A model generated the notes under the pieces. The model saw only the letters and a program-made list of their open reading frames with translations, made no database searches and was not told where the DNA came from. A stretch of DNA of 64,000 nt from JANQQN01 sp964519665. Its GTDB lineage: Bacteria; Myxococcota; Kuafuiibacteriia; Kuafuiibacteriales; Kuafuiibacteriaceae. Shown here one piece after another: positions 42,211 through 51,762 of the stretch (position 1 is its first letter; the number at the start of each line of letters is the position of its first letter). Position numbers and translations under genes: made by a program. Where the stretch lies: the NCBI GenBank assembly GCA_964519665.1, contig CAZFIV010000008.1, positions 1-64,000 of the forward strand. The letters run 5' to 3'.

Positions 42211-44391
42211 CTACTTCTTGAAAGCGCCGCCCACGGCGCCGTTGCCCCGGCTGCCTGGCGAACTCGACCGCTGTTGATTGGCCAGGAGCCGTAACCCCCG
42301 CGCCGCCTCAACGTTGTTGGGTTCCCACTCCAGGCACCGCTGCCACCACTTTTGCGCCTCGACCGGATTGCTGCGAGCATACGAAATATTGCCGAGGTAC
42401 TGGTACGCCACCGGCAGGTTCTCTTGCTCCTGCACGGCCTTTTTCAGCAGCTGTACGGCCTTCGAAAGGTTCACCGGAGAGTTCGGGTCGAGGCTGAAGG
42501 TGACCCAGCCCAGGGTGGCGAAGTAGATAGGGTCTGGGTTGAGACGTACGGCTTCGGCCAAGACTTGCTGCGCGTTCGGAAAGTCTTTGCGCCGGATCAT
42601 GTTCATCGCCTGGTCAAAGAGCTGCTCGCCTCGCAGGATTTCATTCACATCGGTCGGCAAGCCTTTGGCTTTACGGTCGAGGTAAATGATGTACTCGGGT
42701 CGCTTGGTCGGATCGGTGATCGTTTCGTAGGCTTCGGTGATGCGCGCGAAGATCTCATTGAGCTTTTGCTGCGCCGGGCCGAGGTCGACATCGGAAAACC
42801 CGTCTATGTGCCACTTTTTGGCGAGCTCGAAGTAGGCAGCCTTAATGTCGGCCTCGGGCGTGCGGCGGGTCGCCCGAAAGATTTGAAAGAAGTCCTGCGA
42901 CATAATTTCCGCGTGAAACCGGTTGACCCGCGCCTGGGCCCGCTGATCGGCACCGAGCGCTCCCCGAGCGGTGCCATCGTCAGGACCGTCGTCGAGCTCG
43001 AGCACCAGACTGCCGTTATCGCGGTCGAGGTTCTCGATTTCGGCCGCCGCCACGTTGACCGCGACCTCCATCGCGTTGTCGTCGTTGACTTCGGGCAGAA
43101 CGGTCATGCCGCTGGTGACCAGCCCGAATAGTTGCGGCACGATCGTGGCCGCTTCGGAAGCACGAACCCGGGAGAGCTGCCGATACGTCTTGCTCCCGTC
43201 GATGTGACCAGCGACGGTCACCCCACCGAACACCCGCTGAAAGTACGGCAACAACCGCTCGAACTCGGTCGTCGGCACCAGCGGCACATCTTCGCGTCCG
43301 ACGAAGAACTTCAGGATCTGAGGCGGATGCACGTGCTGCTTGATGCCTTCGAAGAGGACCTGGACAGGTTCGAAGCGACCTTCCGGCACTCGACCCACGA
43401 AGGCATCGGTTTCGCGCCAGCGATAATTCCCGAACGCCATCCCCAGAGCGAGCGGCAGGAGCTGCCCCGCCAGCAACTTGTAGGCCGTCGCAAGGTCGGC
43501 CTCGGTCACGAGCCGCAGCTCGAGCAGACTCTGCTGCAAGGTTCGGGCGCGGTCTTTCATGAACCGGAGGCACCGTTCGAAATCGGGCTCGGTAATGCGA
43601 CCGCGGTGCAAGAGCAACGCGCCGACGTTTTCGCTCTCGGCGTTCGACTGCATGAAAGTCGGGTTGCCGTCGATGATGTAGATGCGGCGGTGGGTTCCCG
43701 CATCGTTGTTCATGTCGAGCATGCCCGTTCCCCGGTCGTATCGAACCGTCGACAGCAGGAGGGCGACCGGCAACTCCTCGAGGGACCCGGCCTCCGCGAG
43801 TCTCGGAAAGGGCCGCCCATGAAAGACCCCATCGACGATCTCGCCCGCCTGGTCGGCCACCGAGGCGCCCGAAACGCCGGACAAGGCCGAGGTCACGGAG
43901 TACCCCCGCCCGGACACCGGGCGAGCCGCGTGGGCGGTCGCCAGTTCGGCCGGGTCGGCGTTGTGCAGCCGTAAAGAGGCGTGGCGCGCCGGCGGTTCCG
44001 ACTCGAAGGCGCTCGTGGGTACGTCGAGCAACGCGTCCGCAATGATCTCCTCGAGTCTGCGCAGGTCGAGCGGCTTCGAGAGGAAATCCACGACCTGATA
44101 CTTGTCGCGAGCTTCAACGGCGGTCTTCGGATTCTTGAATACCCCGCTCATCATCACGATCGCCGTGTGGGGCGCATCGCTCGAACGGATCGCCTCCGCC
44201 ACCGCGAAGCCGTTTTTCTTCGGCAGCAGAAAATCGATGAGCGCGAGGTCGGGTCGAGACCGCTGGAAGGCCTCGATGCCATCCTCGCCATCCACCGCGA
44301 CGGTCACCCGATATCCGCGGCCCTCCAGGTACTCGTGCAGCAAGTCCCGGATGGCCTCCTCGTCGTCTACGACCAGCACCCGATGCGGCAT
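42211..44391 (-). CDS. Response-regulator / DUF4388 / J-domain / TPR protein
   Basis: From the ATG at 44391, residues 1-120 are a receiver (VLVVDDEEAIRDLLHEYL; DFLLPKKNG with its Asp; SKPLDLRR). A DUF4388 domain follows near ~190-275 (LPVALLLSTVRYDRGTGMLDM). Residues ~497-570 resemble a J domain (FFQIFRATRRTPEADIKAAYFELAKKW), and the last ~120 are TPR repeats. The canonical HPD of the J domain is HID here (42802-42810), so DnaK stimulation is doubtful. DUF4388 with receivers is a myxobacterial theme linked to motility and development. An upstream GTG-like extension to 44445 is possible. Confidence 0.85.
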   Translation of the reverse strand: MPHRVLVVDDEEAIRDLLHEYLEGRGYRVTVAVDGEDGIEAFQRSRPDLALIDFLLPKKNGFAVAEAIRSSDAPHTAIVMMSGVFKNPKTAVEARDKYQVVDFLSKPLDLRRLEEIIADALLDVPTSAFESEPPARHASLRLHNADPAELATAHAARPVSGRGYSVTSALSGVSGASVADQAGEIVDGVFHGRPFPRLAEAGSLEELPVALLLSTVRYDRGTGMLDMNNDAGTHRRIYIIDGNPTFMQSNAESENVGALLLHRGRITEPDFERCLRFMKDRARTLQQSLLELRLVTEADLATAYKLLAGQLLPLALGMAFGNYRWRETDAFVGRVPEGRFEPVQVLFEGIKQHVHPPQILKFFVGREDVPLVPTTEFERLLPYFQRVFGGVTVAGHIDGSKTYRQLSRVRASEAATIVPQLFGLVTSGMTVLPEVNDDNAMEVAVNVAAAEIENLDRDNGSLVLELDDGPDDGTARGALGADQRAQARVNRFHAEIMSQDFFQIFRATRRTPEADIKAAYFELAKKWHIDGFSDVDLGPAQQKLNEIFARITEAYETITDPTKRPEYIIYLDRKAKGLPTDVNEILRGEQLFDQAMNMIRRKDFPNAQQVLAEAVRLNPDPIYFATLGWVTFSLDPNSPVNLSKAVQLLKKAVQEQENLPVAYQYLGNISYARSNPVEAQKWWQRCLEWEPNNVEAARGLRLLANQQRSSSPGSRGNGAVGGAFKK

Positions 44392-44457
44392 CGCGTTTTG
44401 TCGGCCCCAGGAGGGCCCACCCTTCTCCCGTGATGGCCCTACCACGCGCCCCGACGG

Positions 44458-46863
44458 TCAGTCGACCGAGACGCTCCACGGGAACCAGGCGAGCGGCTCG
44501 GGGGCGCCGGATCGAGTCGTCTCGAACGACAGCAGCGGGCCGAAGAGCTGTTCGACACCATCGGGCCATATCGGCGCCTCGTCGGGCTGCGCCGAGATGA
44601 CACCGGCGTCTTGGGCCAACCGGATGGCGACGGGTAACGGTTCGATACTCTCCGGGAAATTGCTGATCCGGAACTCCGCATGGTCAGCCAAACCCGCTTC
44701 CTGGCGCGCCCGACGGATCGCGTCGACCAGGCCGCCGATCTCGTCGACCAGCCCCCGTTCCTGGGCATCGAGCCCCGTCCACACGCGCCCCCTCGCGATC
44801 TTCTCGACTTGAGCTCGCTCGAGCTTTCGCCCCTCGGCGACCGTGGTCAGGAACCGCCGATAGGCGGCATCGACCCCCAGCCGCGCGATGCGACGCTCGG
44901 CCGCAGTCGAGTCCAGGAACGGGCTCGGGCTACCGATGCCGGGCCCGAGCCGCTCCGAGTTGATCCCGAACCGACGGACGAGTCCCTCGACCGAAAAGCG
45001 GAGCGAGAACACCCCGATCGATCCGGTCAGCGTGGTCGGCTCGGCATAGATGACCTGCGCCCCGGAAGCCGCGTAGTAACCTCCGCTCGCCGCCACGTCC
45101 CCAAAGCTGGCGATCACCGGCTTCTCTTCGGCGACCTTCCGTACGCCGCGGGCGATCAGGTCTGACGCGAACGCACCACCCCCAGGGCTGTCGACCCGCA
45201 GCACCACCGCCTTGATGTCGGGGCGGCGCCGAGCCTCTTCCAGCGCGCGAAGGATCGAAGTGGCGCCAACGTTCCGTCCAAATCCGAAAGGTAGATTGCG
45301 AGACGAGCCGGACACGATCGTGGCGTCGATGTGGATGACCGCGATCGTGGGAGGGGGAGCCCACCGGGGACGTTCCGGTTGAAGCGCCCGTTCGCCCTGC
45401 GCGAAGGTTATGCGCCCTCGGTGCCGCTCGCGAACCCACTTCTCGACTTCATCCGGGTAGAGAACAGCATCGACCATATCGAGGGCGACCGCCTGCGTCG
45501 CAGTGACCGCCCCCCGCCGCAGGATCTTCCTGACCTCGGCATCGGGCAGCCCCCGACCTTCCGCCATCGCGAGCTCGAGCGTCGCCTGAATCCGGTCGAG
45601 CACCCGTCCCAGGCTCTCTCGCTGGGCCGAACTGATGCCGGACCGGGTAAAGGTCTCGGGGCTGGTCTTGTACTCTTCGCGACGGTGGACTTCGGCCTCG
45701 ACACCGTAGCGCTCGAGCGCATCGCCGAAGAACAGCAGCTTGGCCTGCACTCCGTTGACGGCGAGGACCATCGCTGGCGGGATGATGATCGTCGAACAAG
45801 CGGTCGCGACGAAATACGACTTGTCGTCGGCCCCGGTAAGCTGGCAGTCGACACGACGGCCGGCTTGACGCAGCCTCTCAAGGCCGGCTCGGACCTCTTG
45901 TAGAGTTGCCCAGCCGACCTTCAGGTTTCCGATCCGCGCGAGCACGCCGACGACTTCGTCGTCTTGCCGCAACCGTTCGAGATACACGGGCAGCCCGCCG
46001 TAGGGGGCCGGCCGAAAGCCTCCGCGAAGCAGCGAAAAGGTCGGCTGGGGCCGGAGCCGGCCGGAGAGGTCGAGGACGGCGACGCGCTGGCTCCTTAGCA
46101 CCGACGGCCGACGATAGCCGCGAAGGGCCAGCTCCGCCGTGAACCCGATCTGGTCGTCGTCGACGACGTCGACCTGACCGGAGACCGACCCATATTCTCG
46201 CTGAAGGGTCAGTTGGACGAGGAACCGGCCGTCGAGGTCGCCCAACGCCCCGACCAAGAGCCCGGGGATCGGCTCGACCTCGCCGCGAAACGCTAGGTCG
46301 AGGCTGTCGCCGTCGAGCACCTCGTTCTCTTCGTAGCGCCACCGAACCCCCAAAGTGAGCCGAGGCGAGGGCCGAATGGCGAGCCCGGTGTCGTATTGCC
46401 GGTCGGAAACCGATTGGGAAAGGTCGCGACTCGTGAAGCCGAGCGAAAGCCACCGGGACGGCCGAAGTTGGGCGCCGAGCGACCATACACCTCGGTCCTC
46501 GCCCTCGATCGGCCAGTCGATGGTGTACGAAAAGCCGAGGCTCAACGGCCCTCGGCCGGTCCCCAAACCCAACGAGAGCGCCCGGCGGAAGTCTCCGTTT
46601 TCGGCGTCCGCCTCGACGCCGAGACCGACCGTAGCGGCTCCGAACACGGGGAGAGCCGCGTAGCCGCCAAATCCGTAATCCGTATTCGAGAGGTCGGGCA
46701 CAGAACGGTCGCGGCCCGCGAACAGCCGCAGCTCGGGGCCGTCGAGACGCCCCAGTCCCGCGGGGTTGAATCGCAGGGCGTATGCATCGTCGACCTCGGC
46801 CGGGAGTCGGACCGGTACCGGGGCCGTCATCAGGAGGGCGGCCAACCCAAGCGCGGCGCTCAT
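44458..46863 (-). CDS. sppA: SppA-type signal peptide peptidase fused to a beta-barrel-like domain
   Basis: From the ATG at 46863 the protein has 801 residues. A signal peptide leads to a region (~25-270) of alternating strands (ALRFNPAGLGRLDGPELRLFAG; LGFSYTIDWPIEG) that resembles an outer-membrane barrel. The remaining ~530 residues are a double S49 peptidase: Lys399 in EEYKTSPETF and Ser593 in DVAASGGYYAA are the expected catalytic dyad of 67-kDa SppA. Signal peptide peptidase normally lies in the inner membrane, so a barrel-like front is unexpected. The start is uncertain; a frame runs back to 46980. REC-DUF4388 lies downstream on the same strand. Confidence 0.85.
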   Translation of the reverse strand: MSAALGLAALLMTAPVPVRLPAEVDDAYALRFNPAGLGRLDGPELRLFAGRDRSVPDLSNTDYGFGGYAALPVFGAATVGLGVEADAENGDFRRALSLGLGTGRGPLSLGFSYTIDWPIEGEDRGVWSLGAQLRPSRWLSLGFTSRDLSQSVSDRQYDTGLAIRPSPRLTLGVRWRYEENEVLDGDSLDLAFRGEVEPIPGLLVGALGDLDGRFLVQLTLQREYGSVSGQVDVVDDDQIGFTAELALRGYRRPSVLRSQRVAVLDLSGRLRPQPTFSLLRGGFRPAPYGGLPVYLERLRQDDEVVGVLARIGNLKVGWATLQEVRAGLERLRQAGRRVDCQLTGADDKSYFVATACSTIIIPPAMVLAVNGVQAKLLFFGDALERYGVEAEVHRREEYKTSPETFTRSGISSAQRESLGRVLDRIQATLELAMAEGRGLPDAEVRKILRRGAVTATQAVALDMVDAVLYPDEVEKWVRERHRGRITFAQGERALQPERPRWAPPPTIAVIHIDATIVSGSSRNLPFGFGRNVGATSILRALEEARRRPDIKAVVLRVDSPGGGAFASDLIARGVRKVAEEKPVIASFGDVAASGGYYAASGAQVIYAEPTTLTGSIGVFSLRFSVEGLVRRFGINSERLGPGIGSPSPFLDSTAAERRIARLGVDAAYRRFLTTVAEGRKLERAQVEKIARGRVWTGLDAQERGLVDEIGGLVDAIRRARQEAGLADHAEFRISNFPESIEPLPVAIRLAQDAGVISAQPDEAPIWPDGVEQLFGPLLSFETTRSGAPEPLAWFPWSVSVD

Positions 46864-47474
46864 CTGGCCCGGAAGGTACGGGGGTGTGCTCTTTGGAGCA
46901 ACTACAGACCCTGGACGCCGATACAAAGAAGGCGTGAGACCCCCGCCCCATCCGGCCACCGCGGCCACTGCGAGTGCCAACCCGCAGCGAGCGGAGCGAG
47001 CGAAGACGGCCGGTGAGGTCGACCTTCAGGCTTCGCAGTGCACCCGTCGAGGGCCCGAGGCGTCGGAGCGCGGGCGGCGATTCGCGTACGTCGAAGCCCA
47101 GCGGGCCGAAGAAATGGCTGCCTTGCGCAGCTCGCTGCGTCTGCTCGACCTCCTGGCGCGCAACGGGCGGGCCGACGGTGAAGACCAGGCCGAGGCGATG
47201 TTCCACCGCCACCGACTTCCGTCGGGCAACGTGACGGCGACCATGGCCCTCGCGAGCCACCTCCGGCGGCAAGCGCGCAAGCGGGTCGGCAGTAAACCGG
47301 GCCCCCGCAAAAGGCGAAAGTGGTCGAAAGGGCTGCACCCCGGCTTATGGGCAGTCAGCGAAACCGGCACCAACCCGAACGAACGCGCCTATCAGCCGCG
47401 GGCCGTTCGCCGCGACGACACGATGTCCAATGTTGGCGTCGTTGCCATCCGTTAACGACCCGACACAGCGACGA
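46864..47474. other. Region of unclear content between SppA and YihY genes
   Basis: These 611 bases lie between two minus-strand genes. The plus-strand frame at 46936-47455 and a minus-strand frame over 46985-47338 both stay open with high third-position GC, and neither has a recognisable domain or ribosome-binding site. I see no terminator or repeat. Confidence 0.4.
46936..47455 (+). CDS. Doubtful open frame, ~172 aa, basic C-terminus
   Basis: A GTG at 46936 opens a frame with a helical centre (EAQRAEEMAALRSSLRLLDLL) and a Lys/Arg-rich stretch (RKRVGSKPGPRKRRKW). Third-position GC is about 80%, as in genes of this window, but the opposite strand is open over much of it with similar composition. 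No homology is apparent to me. It could equally be a decayed gene. Confidence 0.25.
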
Positions 47475-48878
47475 TCAGACCACGGCCGGGCGGCTCGATT
47501 CATCGAGCCCTTCGGCCTCCACCGGCGCCGCGACCCGCACCAATTCGAGCAGATTGGTCGTTCCGAGGGCGTCGGTGCGCGCTTGGTCGCCTCGTTGGAG
47601 ACGTGCTCGAGCCAGCCGACCCGCTGGGTCGTCCTGTCGGCCCGCCACTTCCGCTTGAGTGCCGGCGGTCTGCAATACGTTGACGACGTCAGCGAGGGTC
47701 ATCGACTCGAGCGGCCGACCAGGCACGTACGCGGTGTCTCGACCGTCGCGGGTCGACGTTTCCGCCAACAGCTCGGCCTCCACCAAGGCGCCGAGCACCA
47801 GCCGGGCCAACCGGGCCGAGATCCGTGCCTCGTCGAGCAACATCTCGATCGACATGACGCCTTGCCCTCGGTTGAAGTGATGCGCCACCGCCAACATGAG
47901 TCGCGCGGCGACGAGTTCTTTTTCGCGCTGGGAGTTGGGGCGTTCGGGCTCGTAGGTTCCCGCTGACTGGACGGCGAACGTCACGGTCGCTCCCAGCAGC
48001 GCGACCGTCCAGCTAACGTACAACCAAATGATGAAGAGCGGAACCGCTCCCAGCGATCCGTAGATCGCGGAGTACGAGATCGCGTTCGCCGCGTACACCG
48101 CGTACAGCTGCTGGGCGATCACCCACAGGGTTCCGGCCACCGTGCCCCCGACGCCCGCGGAAGAGATAGCGACCCGCGTGTTGGGCATGAAATGATACAG
48201 CAGCGTAAACGATACGCAGGTCAGAAACACCGGCACTACCCGGCCGAACAAGCCCACGATTGGGATCGTGTCGACGACCTGCTTCACCGCATCGCTCGCT
48301 TCGAAAGACGCGGTCAGAGACAGCGATAACCCCAGCAGCAGCGGTGCGATCGTGAGCAACGGCCAATAGACTTGGAACCGCTCCACCCAGCTCCGCCCCT
48401 TGGTGACGCCCCAGATGTCATTAAAGGCGGTCTCGATGTTGGCGAGGGTCGATATGACCGTGAAGAACAGCACAATCAGGCCGATCGCGCCCAGACGGCC
48501 TGCGTGCACCTGGCCCACGAACTGGTCGAGATAAGTGAGGACTTCGTCCTGGTTCTGAACCGCCAGCACGTTGACGATGAATCCCCGCAGCTGCTGTTGA
48601 ACGTCTCGAAGCCCCCCAAACGCGGTAAAGATGGAGAACACCACCGCCAGCGCCGGTACCAGCGACAATAGGGTCATGTACGTGAGCGCGGCCGCTCGCA
48701 GCCGAATCCGCTCCCGACGGAACGCGTCTACGACAATGTAAAGAATCCTCGCCAAGAGGTAGAGCACCTCGGTCAATGGAGGCTGATCGGCGCGAAGGCG
48801 GTTGGCATCCCATATCTCACGGGTCCAGAAGCGCTTCTGCTTCCGCCAGAGGGCGATCCAGTAATCGGCGCGCGCCAT
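47475..48878 (-). CDS. YihY/BrkB family membrane protein
   Basis: The family was once misnamed ribonuclease BN; its members are six-helix inner-membrane proteins of unclear function. Here the membrane domain spans ~55-310 with RLRAAALTYMTLLSLVPALAV, the conserved TAF/IWGVTKGRSW segment and YGSLGAVPLFIIWLYVSWTVALLGA. The C-terminal ~150 residues resemble a winged-helix domain (RISARLARLVLGALVEAELL) with an acidic tail, a known variant of the family. The ATG at 48878 gives a 40-residue basic N-terminus before the first helix. Confidence 0.9.
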   Translation of the reverse strand: MARADYWIALWRKQKRFWTREIWDANRLRADQPPLTEVLYLLARILYIVVDAFRRERIRLRAAALTYMTLLSLVPALAVVFSIFTAFGGLRDVQQQLRGFIVNVLAVQNQDEVLTYLDQFVGQVHAGRLGAIGLIVLFFTVISTLANIETAFNDIWGVTKGRSWVERFQVYWPLLTIAPLLLGLSLSLTASFEASDAVKQVVDTIPIVGLFGRVVPVFLTCVSFTLLYHFMPNTRVAISSAGVGGTVAGTLWVIAQQLYAVYAANAISYSAIYGSLGAVPLFIIWLYVSWTVALLGATVTFAVQSAGTYEPERPNSQREKELVAARLMLAVAHHFNRGQGVMSIEMLLDEARISARLARLVLGALVEAELLAETSTRDGRDTAYVPGRPLESMTLADVVNVLQTAGTQAEVAGRQDDPAGRLARARLQRGDQARTDALGTTNLLELVRVAAPVEAEGLDESSRPAVV

Positions 48879-48919
48879 ATCCGCACCATAGCAGTCTCGT
48901 GTGGTAAACCAACGATCCG

Positions 48920-50467
48920 ATGGTTGCGCGGCCCGATCGACCCATCGACGTCAGTGATCTCGACCTATCCGAGCTTTCCAAGGGCCCCTCGATTCGTCAG
49001 GATGCGCAAGCTCCGCTGCACCGCCTGCTGGGTCAGCCAGTGGGTCTCGAAGGCCTCTCCCGACTGTTTCAGCCGTCTTTCCCTGGCGTCCGGACCTTCG
49101 CCATCGGAGTCCGCGCAACGCCGGATCAAGCCGTCGAGCTCACGCTGGTCGGCATCGCCCGCGACGGCGTACCGGTATGGACGGGAACCCGCACGTTCAG
49201 TCGAGGGCCCAGCGGCGGCCTCGAAATGGACATCGGGTTCGATGAGGTCGATCCCCGCTTTCGCTCCCGCAACATCATCGTCGATGCGGTGACCCGGCAA
49301 GTTCAGCTATTGCGTCGACTCGACGGCAGTCCGCCGTGTCGGCTGACGATCGATGCCGACGGAACGGGCCGCTACGTGTGCGCGCTGCACGGCTTCGTCT
49401 TCGCCGATGAGACCGAAGAAGGACCGTCGCCGCGCTCACGATGGGCAATGGCGCCGGCCGGCGACCGAGCGCGGATCATCGAAACGGGGCAGACGATCAT
49501 CAAGGCTCACGCCGACCGACTGGGACTCGGCAAGCTCGCGTTGGAGGACGCGATCGAGCAGCTGCGAGCGGCTCGATCGGGCTGGGACCTGGCTCGGCTC
49601 AGCTTTTCGGATTCGTCTTTTCCGCCCGACGCCGACTCCGATGAGGCCCTCGGCATCGGTCCCCTCGGTCGCGCGCTGCTGCTCGACGACTCGACGCCGG
49701 GCTGGCGCGGCGCGCTGTACCCCGACGAGCGGTTCTGGGAGCTGAACCAACGCGGCGACGCTTATCGTCGTCATAAAACCGCGCGTTCTCGAGCCAGGCT
49801 TCGACTCGAGGTCGAAATGGCGCGACAGGGGCTTTCGAGCCCCCATCGGGCCGAGCGCATTCGCAGTCTGGAGACGCTCGGTCGCGTCGGGGACCCATCG
49901 ATTGTTCCAGAGCTGAACGCGTTCGCATCCGGCAAAGAACGGCGGATGGCCGCGCTGGCTCGGCGGATGCTGGACCTGATCCATGGCAACGGCCTTGCCG
50001 AACGGTTGTTGGAGTACGCAAACGATACGCGACATCCTACGCGGCAGAGGGCGTTGGCCTATCGCGTCTTGGCTGAACATTTCCCGAAGCATCTCGCCGA
50101 AAAAACCCCCATGCTTCGTGTTGATCCGGACGCGCGCATCCAGCGGGCCGCCGTTCCTTTGGTCGCGCGGCAGCCGCATGACCCGGGCCCAGCCCTGGCC
50201 GCGATGCTGGCCGCAAACCCCCTCGACAGCGCCGACCGACAACGGCCGGGGCTCGCCGCACTGCGGCTCGACATCATCGAGTGGCTCACGATTTTGGCCG
50301 ACCCACGGACGTTGCTTCCGCTCAGTCTCGCATTTCAAAATCAGCCACCGCCCCCGCCCGCAGAGGCGCTTGCTCTGTCTCGGGCCATCGTCACGTTCAA
50401 CGATCCTCGCGCCAAGATGGTATTGCGCGCCGGCAGCTTTCCCCTGACCCGCCCCGACGTGCCTTGA
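48920..50467 (+). CDS. HEAT-like repeat protein of unknown function
   Basis: This 515-residue soluble protein has an N-terminal part (~1-260) that is mixed alpha/beta and unknown to me. The C-terminal half has HEAT-like helical pairs (RIRSLETLGRVGDPSIVPELNAFASGKE; ALAYRVLAEHFPKHLAEKTPM in part). It has no signal peptide, membrane helix or catalytic motif. It is 46 bases upstream of an MglA-like GTPase on the same strand. HEAT-like proteins often serve as scaffolds, so it may be a partner of that GTPase; this is inference from position. Confidence 0.65.
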   Translation: MVARPDRPIDVSDLDLSELSKGPSIRQDAQAPLHRLLGQPVGLEGLSRLFQPSFPGVRTFAIGVRATPDQAVELTLVGIARDGVPVWTGTRTFSRGPSGGLEMDIGFDEVDPRFRSRNIIVDAVTRQVQLLRRLDGSPPCRLTIDADGTGRYVCALHGFVFADETEEGPSPRSRWAMAPAGDRARIIETGQTIIKAHADRLGLGKLALEDAIEQLRAARSGWDLARLSFSDSSFPPDADSDEALGIGPLGRALLLDDSTPGWRGALYPDERFWELNQRGDAYRRHKTARSRARLRLEVEMARQGLSSPHRAERIRSLETLGRVGDPSIVPELNAFASGKERRMAALARRMLDLIHGNGLAERLLEYANDTRHPTRQRALAYRVLAEHFPKHLAEKTPMLRVDPDARIQRAAVPLVARQPHDPGPALAAMLAANPLDSADRQRPGLAALRLDIIEWLTILADPRTLLPLSLAFQNQPPPPPAEALALSRAIVTFNDPRAKMVLRAGSFPLTRPDVP

Positions 50468-50513
50468 CCCGCCGCTTGGCCGGTTGGAAACTCTCAGCTC
50501 CCAGCGGGTTTAC

Positions 50514-51533
50514 ATGCCGACTTACAACTACAAGTCCCGCGAGCTCATCGCGAAAATCGTCTACTACGGCCCCGGTCGGTGCGGTAAGACCACGAACTTG
50601 CAGCAGATCCACGCGCGGATGCGTCCGGAAACGCGAAGCGACCTGCTCAGCGTGGCGACCGAAACCGATCGCACGATCTACTTCGACCTGCTGCCTCTCA
50701 ATCTGGGGACCATCAGCGGGATGAAGTTCATGGTCCGGCTCTTTACGGTTCCGGGTCAGGTCTACTACAGCGAGACGCGCAAGCTAGTCCTAAAGGGCGC
50801 TGACGGCATCGTCTTCGTCGCTGATTCCCAAGACCACATGGTAGATGAGAACCGCCAGTCGCTTCATGACTTGAAGACGAACCTGGCGGCCAACGGGCTC
50901 GATTACAACACGATCCCGCTGGTGCTGCAGTGGAACAAGCGGGACTTGCCGCATCTCATCCCCGAAGCGGAGCTCGACTCGACCTTGAATGACCGGGGCG
51001 TCAAGTCGATCAACGCCGTCGCGTCGCAGGGCACCGGCGTACTCGAAACCCTCCGCCATATTACTCTGGCCGTGTTCAATCACATCAAGGCTGGGGGCCA
51101 GGTCGGTCCGGCGCCCCGCGCTCGGCCGGGCCAAGCGATGCCTCCTCCCCCGCCGCCGCCCGAAGGGACCGCGAACGCCAGCGGGCCGACAGCACCGCCC
51201 AGTGAAGCCCCCGGAGGCCGGCAGGCGGTCGGCACCGTCGCTCCCGGTTCGTGGTCATCGTCCATCCCGCGCGCGAACCCCGGCCCCGACGCGAGTGGGG
51301 CCGCCACACCAGCCGTATCGGCAAGGCAACCTGCACCACCGCCGCCTCCGCCGCGCGAGGGACCTTCGGGCATGGCGATCAGCGCCGATATGGTGGTCGA
51401 AGAGTTCAAGCATCTCGCGGTGGTTCAAAGCCAGATGAGCGAGCGCCTGAGCTCACTCGAAAGCGAGCTGGCTCGACTTGGGCGCGAAAATCAAGAGATC
51501 CGCGAGATATTGGCACGACACATCCGCGCCTGA
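50514..51533 (+). CDS. MglA-like small GTPase with Pro-rich and coiled-coil tail
   Basis: The GTPase domain matches MglA, the polarity switch of Myxococcus gliding and type IV pili. It has the P-loop GPGRCGKTT at residues 19-27, TVPGQVYY with Thr78 and Gly81 in the switch region, and WNKRD with Asn141 for guanine binding. KLVLKGADGIVFVADSQ is nearly diagnostic of the family. MglA proper ends near residue 195. This protein continues with a Pro-rich linker (~200-290) and a heptad-like coiled coil (~300-339; LSSLESELARLGRENQEIREIL). I chose the ATG at 50514 (MPTYNYKSREL), matching other MglA starts, over the upstream frame. Confidence 0.9.
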   Translation: MPTYNYKSRELIAKIVYYGPGRCGKTTNLQQIHARMRPETRSDLLSVATETDRTIYFDLLPLNLGTISGMKFMVRLFTVPGQVYYSETRKLVLKGADGIVFVADSQDHMVDENRQSLHDLKTNLAANGLDYNTIPLVLQWNKRDLPHLIPEAELDSTLNDRGVKSINAVASQGTGVLETLRHITLAVFNHIKAGGQVGPAPRARPGQAMPPPPPPPEGTANASGPTAPPSEAPGGRQAVGTVAPGSWSSSIPRANPGPDASGAATPAVSARQPAPPPPPPREGPSGMAISADMVVEEFKHLAVVQSQMSERLSSLESELARLGRENQEIREILARHIRA

Positions 51534-51762
51534 TCTCCGCGGAACAGCCTATCCGTTCGCCTTCCGTCAAGTGTCAGTTGCCCAACAAACAGTATTCCTA
51601 GTTTCGGGACCCACGACTCAACACTGCGACCGACTATCCGATCAATCTGGGTTTGGCATTGGTCGTGGTTCACGATCGACGGTCGTCCGAGGTCCGCGGA
51701 CAACTTTCAGATGAGCGCTGGTATCGCTTGGCGGACCGCAGGGCTGTGCTAAGATAATTATA

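Noticed and set aside
45878..47338. Long minus-strand frame of 486 aa overlapping sppA
   Set aside because: Most of it lies in another frame of the sppA gene, is Arg/Pro-rich and has no recognisable domain.
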